Positions 52,505 to 60,900 of a stretch of DNA of 64,000 nt are shown here, piece after piece. The notes under the pieces were generated by a model that saw only the letters and a program-made list of their open reading frames with translations, was not told the DNA's origin and ran no database searches. The stretch's first letter is position 1, and each line of letters opens with the position of its first letter. A program made the position numbers and the translations under genes. This DNA comes from Streptomyces bungoensis (GTDB taxonomy: Bacteria > Actinomycetota > Actinomycetes > Streptomycetales > Streptomycetaceae). Where the stretch lies: the NCBI RefSeq assembly GCF_001514215.1, contig NZ_KQ948862.1, forward strand, positions 62,001-126,000. Reading direction: 5' to 3'.

Positions 52505-52525
52505 GTGAGCCATTAGTTAACTCAC
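52505..52525. promoter_or_regulatory. Inverted repeat in GH30/GH3 intergenic region
   Basis: GTGAG (52505-52509) and CTCAC (52521-52525) flank an AT-rich core (CATTAGTTAA) in the 115-bp gap between the divergent glycosidase genes. It is a candidate site for a common sugar-responsive repressor; no regulator gene is adjacent. Confidence 0.4.
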
Positions 52526-52572
52526 GGCGTGATCTAAGTCCTGAGTGAACCACGAGTGTTGAGGGAAGGTCC

Positions 52573-55500
52573 ATGCCGAGAACCGCCCTGCTCGTCTCCG
52601 GAGCCCTGCTCGCCGCCCTGCTGCCCCTGTCCGCCGCCGCCCACGCGGCCGACGACCCCGCCCCCACCCCCGTCGACCGCTTCGAGGGCGAGGTGCCCTT
52701 CGCCGCGCAGCCCGCCGACGGCATCTTCACCTGGGGCGGCGACGCCGACGACCCGCCCAGCCTGCGCCTCGCCGACCGCTCCGACGCCCCGGAGGGCGCC
52801 AAGGTCCTCACCGGCAGCTACGACATCAGCGGCTACGGCGGCTTCACCCACGACTTCGCCGCCGCCGAGCCCGCCCACGACTGGTCCGCCCACCAGGGCA
52901 TCCGGTTCTGGTGGGAGGGGCGGAACAACGGCCGCAAGATCGCCTTCGAGATCAAGGACGGCGGCGCGAACGGCGAGGCGTCGGAGCTGTGGACCACGTC
53001 CTTCACCGACGACTTCACCGGCTGGAAGCGGATCGAGATCCCCTTCACCGACTTCGAATACCGCACCGACTACCAGCCCGTCGGCGGCATCGACCACGTC
53101 CTCGGGCTGACGCGGATGTGGGGCTACGCCCTCACGCTCCCGGCCGGCGCCAAGGGCGACTTCGCCATGGACGACGTCGAGCTGTACGGCAGGGCCGACC
53201 AGTCGCTGCGCGCCGCCGTCGGCACCGACGCGGCGGTCTACCCGGTCCGGCAGGGCGGCACCGCCAAGGTGAAGGTCACCCTGGCCACGACCGGCGACAA
53301 GCCCGTCGAGGAGCCGGTGACGGTCACCTACACCACGGCCGGCGGCACCGCCACCGCCGGCCGGGACTACACCCCCGCCTCCGGCACCCTCACCTTCCCG
53401 GCCGGCAGTCCCTCCGGCACCGTCCGCACCATCGAGGTCGCGACGCACAGGGACAAGTCCGCGGCGGCCGCGAAGACCATCCCGGTGAAACTCGCGGTCA
53501 CCGGCGCCAAGGCCCCCGCCGAGACCCCGCAGGTCGTCATCGACGCGCACGGACTGCCCTACCTGGACGCGAAGTTGCCGGTCAGGAAGCGCGTCGCCGA
53601 TCTGCTGTCCCGCATGTCCCTCGAGGAGAAGGCCGGGCAGATGACCCAGGCCGAGCGCGGGGCGGTCGGGGAAGGCGGCGACGTCGCGGCGTACGGCCTC
53701 GGCTCCCTGCTGTCCGGCGGCGGCTCGACGCCCACCCCCAACACCCCCGAAGCCTGGGCGAAGATGATCGACGGCTTCCAGCTGCGCACCCGGGCGACCC
53801 GCTTCCAGGTCCCGCTGATCTACGGCGTCGACGCCGTCCACGGCCACAACAACCTGGCCGGCGCCACGATCATGCCGCACAACGTCGGCATCGGCGCGAG
53901 CCGTGACCCGCGACTCGCCTACCGGACGGGCGCGGTGACGGCCGCCGAGGTCCGCGCCACCGGCATCCCCTGGGACTTCGCGCCCTGCCTGTGCGTGAGC
54001 CGGGACGAACGCTGGGGCCGCTCCTACGAGTCCTTCGGCGAGGACCCCGCCCTCGTGCAGTCCATGGAGACCGTGATCCAGGGCCTCCAGGGCCGCGCCG
54101 ACGGCCGCGACCTGAGCCGGAACGACAAGGTGCTCGCCACCGCCAAGCACTTCGTCGGCGACGGCGGCACCGCCTACGGCTCCTCCACCACCGGCACCTA
54201 CACCATCGACCAGGGCGTCACCACGGTCACCCGGCAGCAGCTGCAGGACATCCACCTGGCGCCGTTCGAGACCGCCGTCGAGCGGGGCGTCGGCACGGTC
54301 ATGCCGTCGTACTCCTCCCTCGACATCACCGGCGACGGCAAGGGCGCGGTGAAGATGCACGCCCGCGGCGACATGATCAACGGCGAGCTCAAGGGCCGGA
54401 TGGGCTTCGGCGGCTTCGTCATCAGCGACTGGAACGCCATCGACCAGCTCCCCGGCGACTACGCCACCCAGGTCCGCACGGCGGTGAACGCGGGCGTCGA
54501 CATGATGATGGTGCCCTACTCGTACCGGGACTTCGGCCGGACGCTCGCCGACGAGGTGAAGGCGGGCCGCATCAGCGGGAAGCGGGTGGACGACGCCGTC
54601 TCCCGCATCCTCACCCAGAAGTTCCGGCTCGGCCTGTTCGAGCACCCGTACGCCGACACCCGCGGCGCCGCCGCCATCGGCTCCCCGGCCCACCGGGCGG
54701 TCGCCCGCCGGGCGGCGGCCGAGTCGCAGGTGCTGCTGAAGAACAGCGGCGGGCTGCTGCCGCTGAGGAAGAGCGAGAAGGTGTACGTCGCCGGGTCCGA
54801 CGCCGACGACCTCGGCAACCAGACCGGCGGCTGGACCATCACCTGGCAGGGCGCGTCCGGCACCCACACCAAGGGCACGACCATCCTGCAGGGCATGCGC
54901 GACGCCGGCGGGAACGTCACCTACTCCAAGGACGCCTCCGCGCCGACGGACGGCTACGACGCCGGCGTGGTCGTCGTCGGCGAGACCCCGTACGCCGAGG
55001 GCGTCGGAGACGTCGGCAACGGGCACTCGCTGCAGCTCTCGGCCGCCGACCGGGCGGCCGTCGACAAGGTGTGCGCCGCCATGAAGTGCGCGGTGCTGGT
55101 CGTCTCCGGGCGCCCGCAGCTCGTCGGGGACCGGCTCGCCGGCATCGACGCGCTCGTGGCCTCGTGGCTGCCCGGCACCGAGGGCGAGGGCGTCGCCGAC
55201 GTCCTCTACGGCAGCCGGCCCTTCACCGGGCAGCTCCCGGTCAGCTGGCCCCGGTCCGAGTCCCAGCTGCCGGTCAACGTCGGCGACGCCGCCTACGACC
55301 CGCAGTTCCCCTACGGCTGGGGCCTGACCACGCTCACCCACGTCCCGAAGGGCGGCGCGGCCACGCTGCGGGCGCTGCGCCTGGCGGCGGCGGTGGCGGA
55401 GCGGGCGGGCGCCGGCCGCACCGGACGGGAGATCGTCCGCGAGGCCCGGCTGATCGTCCAGCGCAAGGCGGGGGAGCGCATGACCGAGGGCGTGGCGAAG

Positions 55501-55587
55501 CCCTTCGCGGAGGCGGACCACCTGCTGCTGACGGGCCGGTACGGGGAGGCGGTGCGCAAGCTGGAGCAGGCGTACGGGGCCGCCTGA
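52573..55587 (+). CDS. Secreted multidomain GH3 beta-glucosidase with Calx-beta domain
   Basis: 1004 residues. After the signal peptide (LLAALLPLSAAAHA) come a carbohydrate-binding jelly-roll domain (about 35-210; ISGYGGFTHDF, IRFWWEGRNNG), a Calx-beta domain (about 225-315; TTAGGTATAGRDYTPASGTL) and the GH3 catalytic domain from about 330 (SLEEKAGQMTQ, GVDAVHGHNN, TAKHFVGDGG). The nucleophile is Asp in FVISDWNAI near 618. The GH3 C-domain has GYDAGVVVVGETPYAEG and FPYGWGL. A 75-residue helical tail rich in Ala/Arg/Glu ends the protein and is unusual. It probably completes beta-glucan breakdown begun by the divergent GH30. Confidence 0.92.
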   Translation: MPRTALLVSGALLAALLPLSAAAHAADDPAPTPVDRFEGEVPFAAQPADGIFTWGGDADDPPSLRLADRSDAPEGAKVLTGSYDISGYGGFTHDFAAAEPAHDWSAHQGIRFWWEGRNNGRKIAFEIKDGGANGEASELWTTSFTDDFTGWKRIEIPFTDFEYRTDYQPVGGIDHVLGLTRMWGYALTLPAGAKGDFAMDDVELYGRADQSLRAAVGTDAAVYPVRQGGTAKVKVTLATTGDKPVEEPVTVTYTTAGGTATAGRDYTPASGTLTFPAGSPSGTVRTIEVATHRDKSAAAAKTIPVKLAVTGAKAPAETPQVVIDAHGLPYLDAKLPVRKRVADLLSRMSLEEKAGQMTQAERGAVGEGGDVAAYGLGSLLSGGGSTPTPNTPEAWAKMIDGFQLRTRATRFQVPLIYGVDAVHGHNNLAGATIMPHNVGIGASRDPRLAYRTGAVTAAEVRATGIPWDFAPCLCVSRDERWGRSYESFGEDPALVQSMETVIQGLQGRADGRDLSRNDKVLATAKHFVGDGGTAYGSSTTGTYTIDQGVTTVTRQQLQDIHLAPFETAVERGVGTVMPSYSSLDITGDGKGAVKMHARGDMINGELKGRMGFGGFVISDWNAIDQLPGDYATQVRTAVNAGVDMMMVPYSYRDFGRTLADEVKAGRISGKRVDDAVSRILTQKFRLGLFEHPYADTRGAAAIGSPAHRAVARRAAAESQVLLKNSGGLLPLRKSEKVYVAGSDADDLGNQTGGWTITWQGASGTHTKGTTILQGMRDAGGNVTYSKDASAPTDGYDAGVVVVGETPYAEGVGDVGNGHSLQLSAADRAAVDKVCAAMKCAVLVVSGRPQLVGDRLAGIDALVASWLPGTEGEGVADVLYGSRPFTGQLPVSWPRSESQLPVNVGDAAYDPQFPYGWGLTTLTHVPKGGAATLRALRLAAAVAERAGAGRTGREIVREARLIVQRKAGERMTEGVAKPFAEADHLLLTGRYGEAVRKLEQAYGAA

Positions 55588-55654
55588 TCCCCCCGGGGCC
55601 CTGCCGGGGCCCGTGCGCCGACCGCTCGGGGGAGGCTTCGGGTAGTTTCGAAGG

Positions 55655-57037
55655 ATGAAGGCCGTCCTGCGGACCCGAAGCCTCCCCGCGCTGCTGCTGG
55701 CCGCGCTCGTCCTGGTGATGGCGACCGCCCTCGCGCCCGCGGCCCGGGCCGGGACCAGCGTCTCCACCATCGCCGACGCCCTGCGCAGGAGCCCGGTGTA
55801 CGTCGATCCGGCGGTCTCCCGCGAGGTGCCGCCCGCCGAGGCCCGGGCCCTGGCGAAACGCATCGAGGACGCCGACAAGCCGCTGTTCATCGCCGTGCTG
55901 CCGGCCGGCTACCCGACGCAGAAGCTCTTCCTGAACCTGCGCGCGGCCACCGGGATCACCGGCCTCTACGGCATCCGTCTGGGCGACGGGTTCGACGCGC
56001 GCGCGGACTCCTCGGTGATGTCGGCGACGGCCCGGCGGAACCTGGTGTCGAGTGTCCAGGGCGAGTCCGCCACGGCCCAGCTGACCGACTTCACCGACCG
56101 CGCCCTGCCCACCCTGCGCGGCCACGCGCCCGCGAGCTGGGGCTCCTCCGGCGGTGGCGGGGGCGGCGGGTCGAGCACGGCCCTGATCGCGGTCGGCGCG
56201 GTGCTGGTCGCCGGCGGCGCGGGCGCCTACGCCCTGGTCCGGCGCGGGCGGCGCCGGCGCGAGCAGGAGCAGCGGGCGGCGCTGGACAGGCTGCGGGTGG
56301 TCGTGGACGAGGACATCACCGCCTTCGGCGAGGAACTCGACCGGCTCGACTTCCACCCGGCCGAGGCGGGCGCCGACGACGCGATGCGCGCGGACTACGA
56401 GCGGGCTCTGGACGCCTACGACAGCGCCAAGCAGCGCATGGCCGAGGCCCAGCGGCCGGAGGAGGTCCGCACGGTCACCGAGGCGCTGGAGGACGGCCGG
56501 TTCTCGCTCGCCCAGCTGGCCGCCCGCCGCGAGGGGCGCCCGCTGCCCGAGCGGCGCCCGCCCTGCTTCTTCGACCCCCGCCACGGCCCGTCCGTCACGG
56601 ACGCGACCTGGACGCCGCCGGGCGGCGCGCCCCGCCAGGTGCCGGTCTGCGCCGCCGACGGCACCCGGCTGGCCGACGGCCGCGACCCGGTGATCCGCGA
56701 GGTCGACACCGACTACGGCCGCCGCCCCTACTGGGACGCCGGGCCCGCGTACGGCCCCTGGGCCGGCGGCTACTTCGGCGGCGGCATCCTCCCCGGCCTC
56801 CTCGTCGGCACGCTGCTCGGCGGCATGATGGCCGCGCCGTCGTACGCGGCGGACTACGGCGCCGGGTACGGCGACTTCGGCGGCTACGGCGACGGCGGGG
56901 GTGACGTGGGCGGTGACGTGTCCGGCACGGACTTCGACCCCGGCGACTTCGGCGGCGGCTTCGGTGACGGCGGGGGCTTCGACGGGGGCGGCGGGGACTT
57001 CGGCGGAGGCGGGGGCGACTTCGGCGGAGGTTTCTGA
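55655..57037 (+). CDS. TPM-like membrane protein with Gly-rich C-terminus
   Basis: 460 residues. Signal sequence (LLLAALVLVMATALAPAARA), an extracytoplasmic alpha/beta domain (residues 33-170; VYVDPAVSREVPPAEARALA, LFIAVLPAGY) resembling TPM-type repeats, a Gly/Ser linker, one membrane helix (TALIAVGAVLVAGGAGAYALV), a charged cytoplasmic helical region (RRGRRRREQEQRAALDRLR) and a C-terminal tail of Gly-Asp-Phe repeats (GDFGGGFGDGGG). The tail suggests a low-complexity, possibly sticky segment. The function is unknown. Confidence 0.7.
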   Translation: MKAVLRTRSLPALLLAALVLVMATALAPAARAGTSVSTIADALRRSPVYVDPAVSREVPPAEARALAKRIEDADKPLFIAVLPAGYPTQKLFLNLRAATGITGLYGIRLGDGFDARADSSVMSATARRNLVSSVQGESATAQLTDFTDRALPTLRGHAPASWGSSGGGGGGGSSTALIAVGAVLVAGGAGAYALVRRGRRRREQEQRAALDRLRVVVDEDITAFGEELDRLDFHPAEAGADDAMRADYERALDAYDSAKQRMAEAQRPEEVRTVTEALEDGRFSLAQLAARREGRPLPERRPPCFFDPRHGPSVTDATWTPPGGAPRQVPVCAADGTRLADGRDPVIREVDTDYGRRPYWDAGPAYGPWAGGYFGGGILPGLLVGTLLGGMMAAPSYAADYGAGYGDFGGYGDGGGDVGGDVSGTDFDPGDFGGGFGDGGGFDGGGGDFGGGGGDFGGGF

Positions 57038-57077
57038 CCGCCCGCACCGAAGTCCGCCCCACCGCTCCGCGCGCGGG

Positions 57078-57686
57078 TCACGCGTTCTTGACGGCCGAGA
57101 CGTCGAAGTTCAGCTTGATCTTGTCGGAGACGAGGACGCCGCCGGTCTCGAGCGCCGCGTTCCAGGTCAGGCCCCACTCGGAGCGCAGGATCTCGGCCTT
57201 GCCCTCGAAGCCGACGCGCTCGTTGCCGAAGGGGTCCTTGGCGGCGCCGTTGAACTCCAGGTCGATGGTGAGCGGCTTGGTGACGCCGAGGATGGAGAGG
57301 TCACCGGTGATCCGGTAGTCGTCGCCGCCGAGGGACTCCGCCTTGGTGGAGCGGAAGGTCATCGTCGGGAACTCGTCGGTCTTGAAGAAGTCCGCGGACT
57401 TCAGGTGGCCGTCGCGGTCGGCGTTGCCGGTGTCGATGCTGTCCATGCGGATGTCGAGGGTGGCGGTGGACCGGCTGGGGTCCGCGCCGTCCAGGTGCAG
57501 GCTGCCGGTGAAGTCCTGGAAGCTGCCCTTGACGTTGGTGACCATCGCGTGGCGGGCCACGAAGCCGATCGTGGTGTGTGCCGGGTCGATGGTGTAGTCG
57601 CCGGTCAGCGCGGCCAGGTCGGGGGAGACGGCGGCCGGGGCGGCGGCGGTCCCGGAGGCGGTGTCCTTGCGGCCGAAGATGCCCAT
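57078..57686 (-). CDS. YceI-family protein
   Basis: 202 residues, ATG 57686. The YceI lipocalin-like barrel is clear: DYTIDPAHTTIGFVARHAMV near residue 30, GSFQDFTGSLHLD, TGNADRDGHLKSADFFKTDE near 88, FPTMTFRS and the GDLSILGVTKPLTIDLEFNG strand near 128. Members bind isoprenoid-type lipids (polyisoprenoid, ubiquinone precursors). It has no signal peptide, so it is probably cytoplasmic. A GTTnAAnnTTnAAC palindrome lies 22 bp upstream. Confidence 0.92.
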   Translation of the reverse strand: MGIFGRKDTASGTAAAPAAVSPDLAALTGDYTIDPAHTTIGFVARHAMVTNVKGSFQDFTGSLHLDGADPSRSTATLDIRMDSIDTGNADRDGHLKSADFFKTDEFPTMTFRSTKAESLGGDDYRITGDLSILGVTKPLTIDLEFNGAAKDPFGNERVGFEGKAEILRSEWGLTWNAALETGGVLVSDKIKLNFDVSAVKNA

Positions 57687-57707
57687 GGTGTGCTCCTTGG
57701 AGTTTCT

Positions 57708-57721
57708 GTTTAATGTTCAAC
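57708..57721. promoter_or_regulatory. MarR-like operator upstream of yceI
   Basis: GTTTAATGTTCAAC fits the symmetrical pattern GTTnAAnnTTnAAC. AT-rich dyads of this size are typical MarR-family sites, and YceI genes are often next to a MarR gene, but none is present here, so a regulator elsewhere would be needed. Confidence 0.45.
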
Positions 57722-57911
57722 GAACCCAACAGGAACGACGTTAGACCTATTCCGTTCGAGTTTCAACATCATCCGCAGAGTGTCGGACCGTAATCACCGA
57801 GTCACGGCGCACGCCCTCTGGCGAACGCGCGTAGACCTCGGGCACCATCAGCGGTGCACCACCTGCACAGCCGCCCCGCAGCACACACCGGCCCACCGCA
57901 GGAAGGTCCCC

Positions 57912-58424
57912 ATGAAGGCACACCGCCCGACACTGCGCGCCACCCTCACCGCCCTCGTCCTCGTCGTCGCCCCGGGCGTCGCGGTCCTCGGCACCGCCGG
58001 CGACGCGTTCGCCGTCACCAAGATCAGCCACGCCACCGCCACCGGGATGTTCCGGGACGTGGGCATCACCTGGTCGTCCTCCGGCAACTGCTCCGACCGC
58101 TACAACTCCACCTGCACGTCCTTCGAGCAGCTCAACCTCGCCACCGCTCAGGGCGCCCAGACGCTCAAGCGGGCCAGCGGCTGCGCGCTGAACATCACCG
58201 GGGGCACCGAGACCGGGCACGCCTCGGGCACCTACTCGCACTGGAACGGCTACAAGCTCGACTACGGCAAGAACACCTGCGTCACCTCGTACATCAAGAA
58301 CAACTTCGGCTACATCGGCCTGCGCGGCGACGGCGCCCCGCAGTACAAGTCCGGCTCGGGCAACATCTATGCCGACGAGGGCACCCACTGGGACGTCCTG
58401 TACTACAACTGCGGCGGCTGCTGA
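57912..58424 (+). CDS. Small secreted protein, M15-like zinc peptidase fold
   Basis: 170 residues from ATG 57912 (GGAAGG upstream). A Sec signal peptide (LTALVLVVAPGVAVLGTAGDAFA) is followed by about 135 residues with six cysteines. GHASGTYSHWNGYKLDYG resembles the SxHxxGxAxD zinc motif of M15 peptidases (D-Ala-D-Ala carboxypeptidase/VanY group), and ADEGTHWDVLY supplies the third His. It may cut cell-wall peptides; it could equally be a catalytically different member. It sits 19 nt before the polysaccharide lyase and is probably co-transcribed. Confidence 0.65.
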   Translation: MKAHRPTLRATLTALVLVVAPGVAVLGTAGDAFAVTKISHATATGMFRDVGITWSSSGNCSDRYNSTCTSFEQLNLATAQGAQTLKRASGCALNITGGTETGHASGTYSHWNGYKLDYGKNTCVTSYIKNNFGYIGLRGDGAPQYKSGSGNIYADEGTHWDVLYYNCGGC

Positions 58425-58443
58425 GCCGGGGAGGGAGGCGGCC

Positions 58444-60747
58444 ATGGGCGTGTCCCGGCGGGCGCTGCTCCTGGCCGCCGCCCTCGCCGCCACCGCGGCG
58501 CCCGGCGCCCGGGCGGACGACGACCCCTACGAGGCCCTGCGCCGCCGCTGGCTCGGGATCGCGCTGGGCTCGGGGTACGACCCGGGTGCCGAGCCGTACG
58601 CCTCGCGGCTCGCCGAACTCGGCACCAGAGCAAGGGAGTTCCGCGAAAGCATGGCCCCCGCTCCCGGCTCGCTGTGGCCCGGGCAGCCCTTCGACCCGCC
58701 CGCCGGCATCACCCTCGGCTACGGCCGGCTGTGGACCATGGCCCAGGCCTACGCGCAGCCCGGCACCGGATCCACCGGCGACGACGCCCTCCTCGCCGCC
58801 GTGCTGCGCGGCCTCGACCACCTCTCCGCCACCGTCTACCACCCCGCCACCACCCCCTACGGCAACTGGTGGGAGTGGCAGATCGGCAGCCCCCGGCCGC
58901 TGATGGACATCACGGCCGTCCTGTACGACCGGCTCGGACCGGCCCGGGTGGCGGCGGCCTGCGCGGCCGTCGGCCACTTCGTCCCGGACGCGCTGCTCAC
59001 CGGCTACTCCGGCACCTCCACCGGCGCCAACCGCGTGGACCTGTGCCGCTCCGTCGCCCTGAGCGGCATCCTCGGCCGCGACCCCGGCCGCATCGCGCTC
59101 GCCCGGGACGCCCTCTCGCCCGTCTTCCCGTACGTCACCCGGGGCGACGGCCTCCACGCCGACGGCTCCTTCGTGCAGCACACCTGGGTCGCCTACTCGG
59201 GGACGTACGGCCAGGTCCTCCTCGACGGCCTGGCACGGCTGTTCGCCCTCCTCGCCGGCTCCCCGTGGGAGGTCACCGACCCCGCCCGGCAGCACGTCCT
59301 GGACAGCGTCGAGCACGCCTACGCGCCGCTCCTGCACGACGGGCTGGTGATGGACTGCGTCAACGGCCGTGCCGTCAGCCGGGGTTACCTGCGCTCCGAC
59401 GACCTGCACCTGCTGCGCGGCGACCACTACCACGGGCACGCCCTGATCGCCGCCGTCGCCCTCCTCGCGGACGGCGCGAGCGAGGCGGAGCGGCAGCGGT
59501 GGTACGGCAGGATCAAGGGCTGGGCCGAACGCGACACCACCGCCCCGGTCCTGACGGACCCCCAGTTCGGCGTCGCCGACCTCGCGCGGCTCCACACGGC
59601 CGCCGCGGCGCCCGTCCCCGCGGCTCCCGAACCCCTCGGCCACCGGCTCTTCCCGGCCATGGACCGGGCCGTCCACCGCCGCCCCCGCTTCACCGCCGCC
59701 CTCGCGATGGCCAGCGACCGCATCGCGCACTACGAGTGCGGCAACGGCGAGAACCCGCGCGGCTGGCACACCGGCTCCGGCATGCTCTCCTGGTGGCCGG
59801 CGGGCGGCGGCGACCAGTACACCGACTGGTACTGGCCGACCGTGGACTGGTACCGGCTCCCGGGCACCACCGTGTCGGCCAGGCGCCTGCCCGACCGGGC
59901 CGGCGGCGAGTGGGGCGCCCCCCGACCCGACGTCCGCTGGGTCGGCGGGACCACCGACGGGCGGTACGCGGCCGTCGGCCAGCACCTGAAGGGGCTCGGG
60001 TCGACCCTAGAGGCCCGCAAGTCCTGGTTCTTCCTCGACGACGCCGTCGTCTGCCTCGGCGCCGGCATCACCTGCGCCGACGGGACCGCCGTCGAGACGG
60101 TCGTGGACAACCGCAACCTCGGCGAAGGGGGCACCCGGCGGTTCGTCCGCGGCCCCGGCTGGGCCCACCTCGAAGGACACGGCGGCTGGCTGCTGCCCCG
60201 CGGGGGCGCCCTGCGCACCCTCCGCGAGGACCGCACCGGGGCCTGGTCCGACATCAACACCACCAGTACGGACGAACGGCGCACCCGGCGCTGGCAGACC
60301 CTCTGGCTGGACCACGGCACCGACCCGGTGGACGCCGCCTACGCCTACGTCCTGATGCCCGGCGCCTCCCGCGGCGAGGTCGCCGCCCACGCCGCCCGGC
60401 CGCACCGGCTGCGCGTCCTCGCCAACGACGCCGGACGCCAGGCCGTCGCCGTGCCCGCCCTCGGCCTGACCGCCGCCAACCTGTGGCGGGCGGGTACGGT
60501 GGGGGAGCTGACCGCCTTCGGGGGCGCGAGCGTCCTCGTCCGCAGGCGTGGCCGGACCGCTACGCTCTGCGTGAGCGAGCCGCCCCGTACCGGCGCCCCC
60601 CTGGAGATCGTCTGGGACCACCCCGTGCGCGCGGTCCTCCGCGCCGACGAGGCCGTCGAGGTGCTCCCCGGACTGGGCCGTCTGAGGGTCCGTGTCACTC
60701 CAGGGATGGCATGCGCCACCCACGAATGTGAGGTGGCTCTCGGGTGA
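58444..60747 (+). CDS. Tat-exported polysaccharide lyase family 8
   Basis: 767 residues. The N-terminus MGVSRRALLLAAALAATAAP is a twin-arginine signal. An alpha/alpha toroid (residues 30-390) contains GNWWEWQIGSPRPL near 140, NRVDLCR near 200, and DGSFVQHTWVAYSGTYGQVL near 240 with the catalytic His and Tyr; the beta-sandwich domains follow (GWHTGSGMLSWWPAGG near 441). PL8 enzymes cleave hyaluronan, chondroitin or xanthan by beta-elimination. The substrate is not determinable. Export as a folded protein by Tat is typical of the family in Streptomyces. Confidence 0.88.
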   Translation: MGVSRRALLLAAALAATAAPGARADDDPYEALRRRWLGIALGSGYDPGAEPYASRLAELGTRAREFRESMAPAPGSLWPGQPFDPPAGITLGYGRLWTMAQAYAQPGTGSTGDDALLAAVLRGLDHLSATVYHPATTPYGNWWEWQIGSPRPLMDITAVLYDRLGPARVAAACAAVGHFVPDALLTGYSGTSTGANRVDLCRSVALSGILGRDPGRIALARDALSPVFPYVTRGDGLHADGSFVQHTWVAYSGTYGQVLLDGLARLFALLAGSPWEVTDPARQHVLDSVEHAYAPLLHDGLVMDCVNGRAVSRGYLRSDDLHLLRGDHYHGHALIAAVALLADGASEAERQRWYGRIKGWAERDTTAPVLTDPQFGVADLARLHTAAAAPVPAAPEPLGHRLFPAMDRAVHRRPRFTAALAMASDRIAHYECGNGENPRGWHTGSGMLSWWPAGGGDQYTDWYWPTVDWYRLPGTTVSARRLPDRAGGEWGAPRPDVRWVGGTTDGRYAAVGQHLKGLGSTLEARKSWFFLDDAVVCLGAGITCADGTAVETVVDNRNLGEGGTRRFVRGPGWAHLEGHGGWLLPRGGALRTLREDRTGAWSDINTTSTDERRTRRWQTLWLDHGTDPVDAAYAYVLMPGASRGEVAAHAARPHRLRVLANDAGRQAVAVPALGLTAANLWRAGTVGELTAFGGASVLVRRRGRTATLCVSEPPRTGAPLEIVWDHPVRAVLRADEAVEVLPGLGRLRVRVTPGMACATHECEVALG

Positions 60748-60900
60748 CGTCTTTGTGGCGCCCCTACAACTCCGGCGGCCTCTGAGCAGTCGGAACGGCT
60801 GCATGCCCCCGTGGTTCTGTTCGGTGCTACCAGGAAAACGCGCCGGAGACTGTACGGAGTCGACGGTCGCTTTCCTTGGTGTCCTTCGTAAGGTCGCTAC

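Noticed and set aside
52534..55890. 1118-codon open frame on the minus strand opposite the GH3 gene
   Set aside because: It spans a full, motif-confirmed beta-glucosidase; the composition is that of an antisense shadow.
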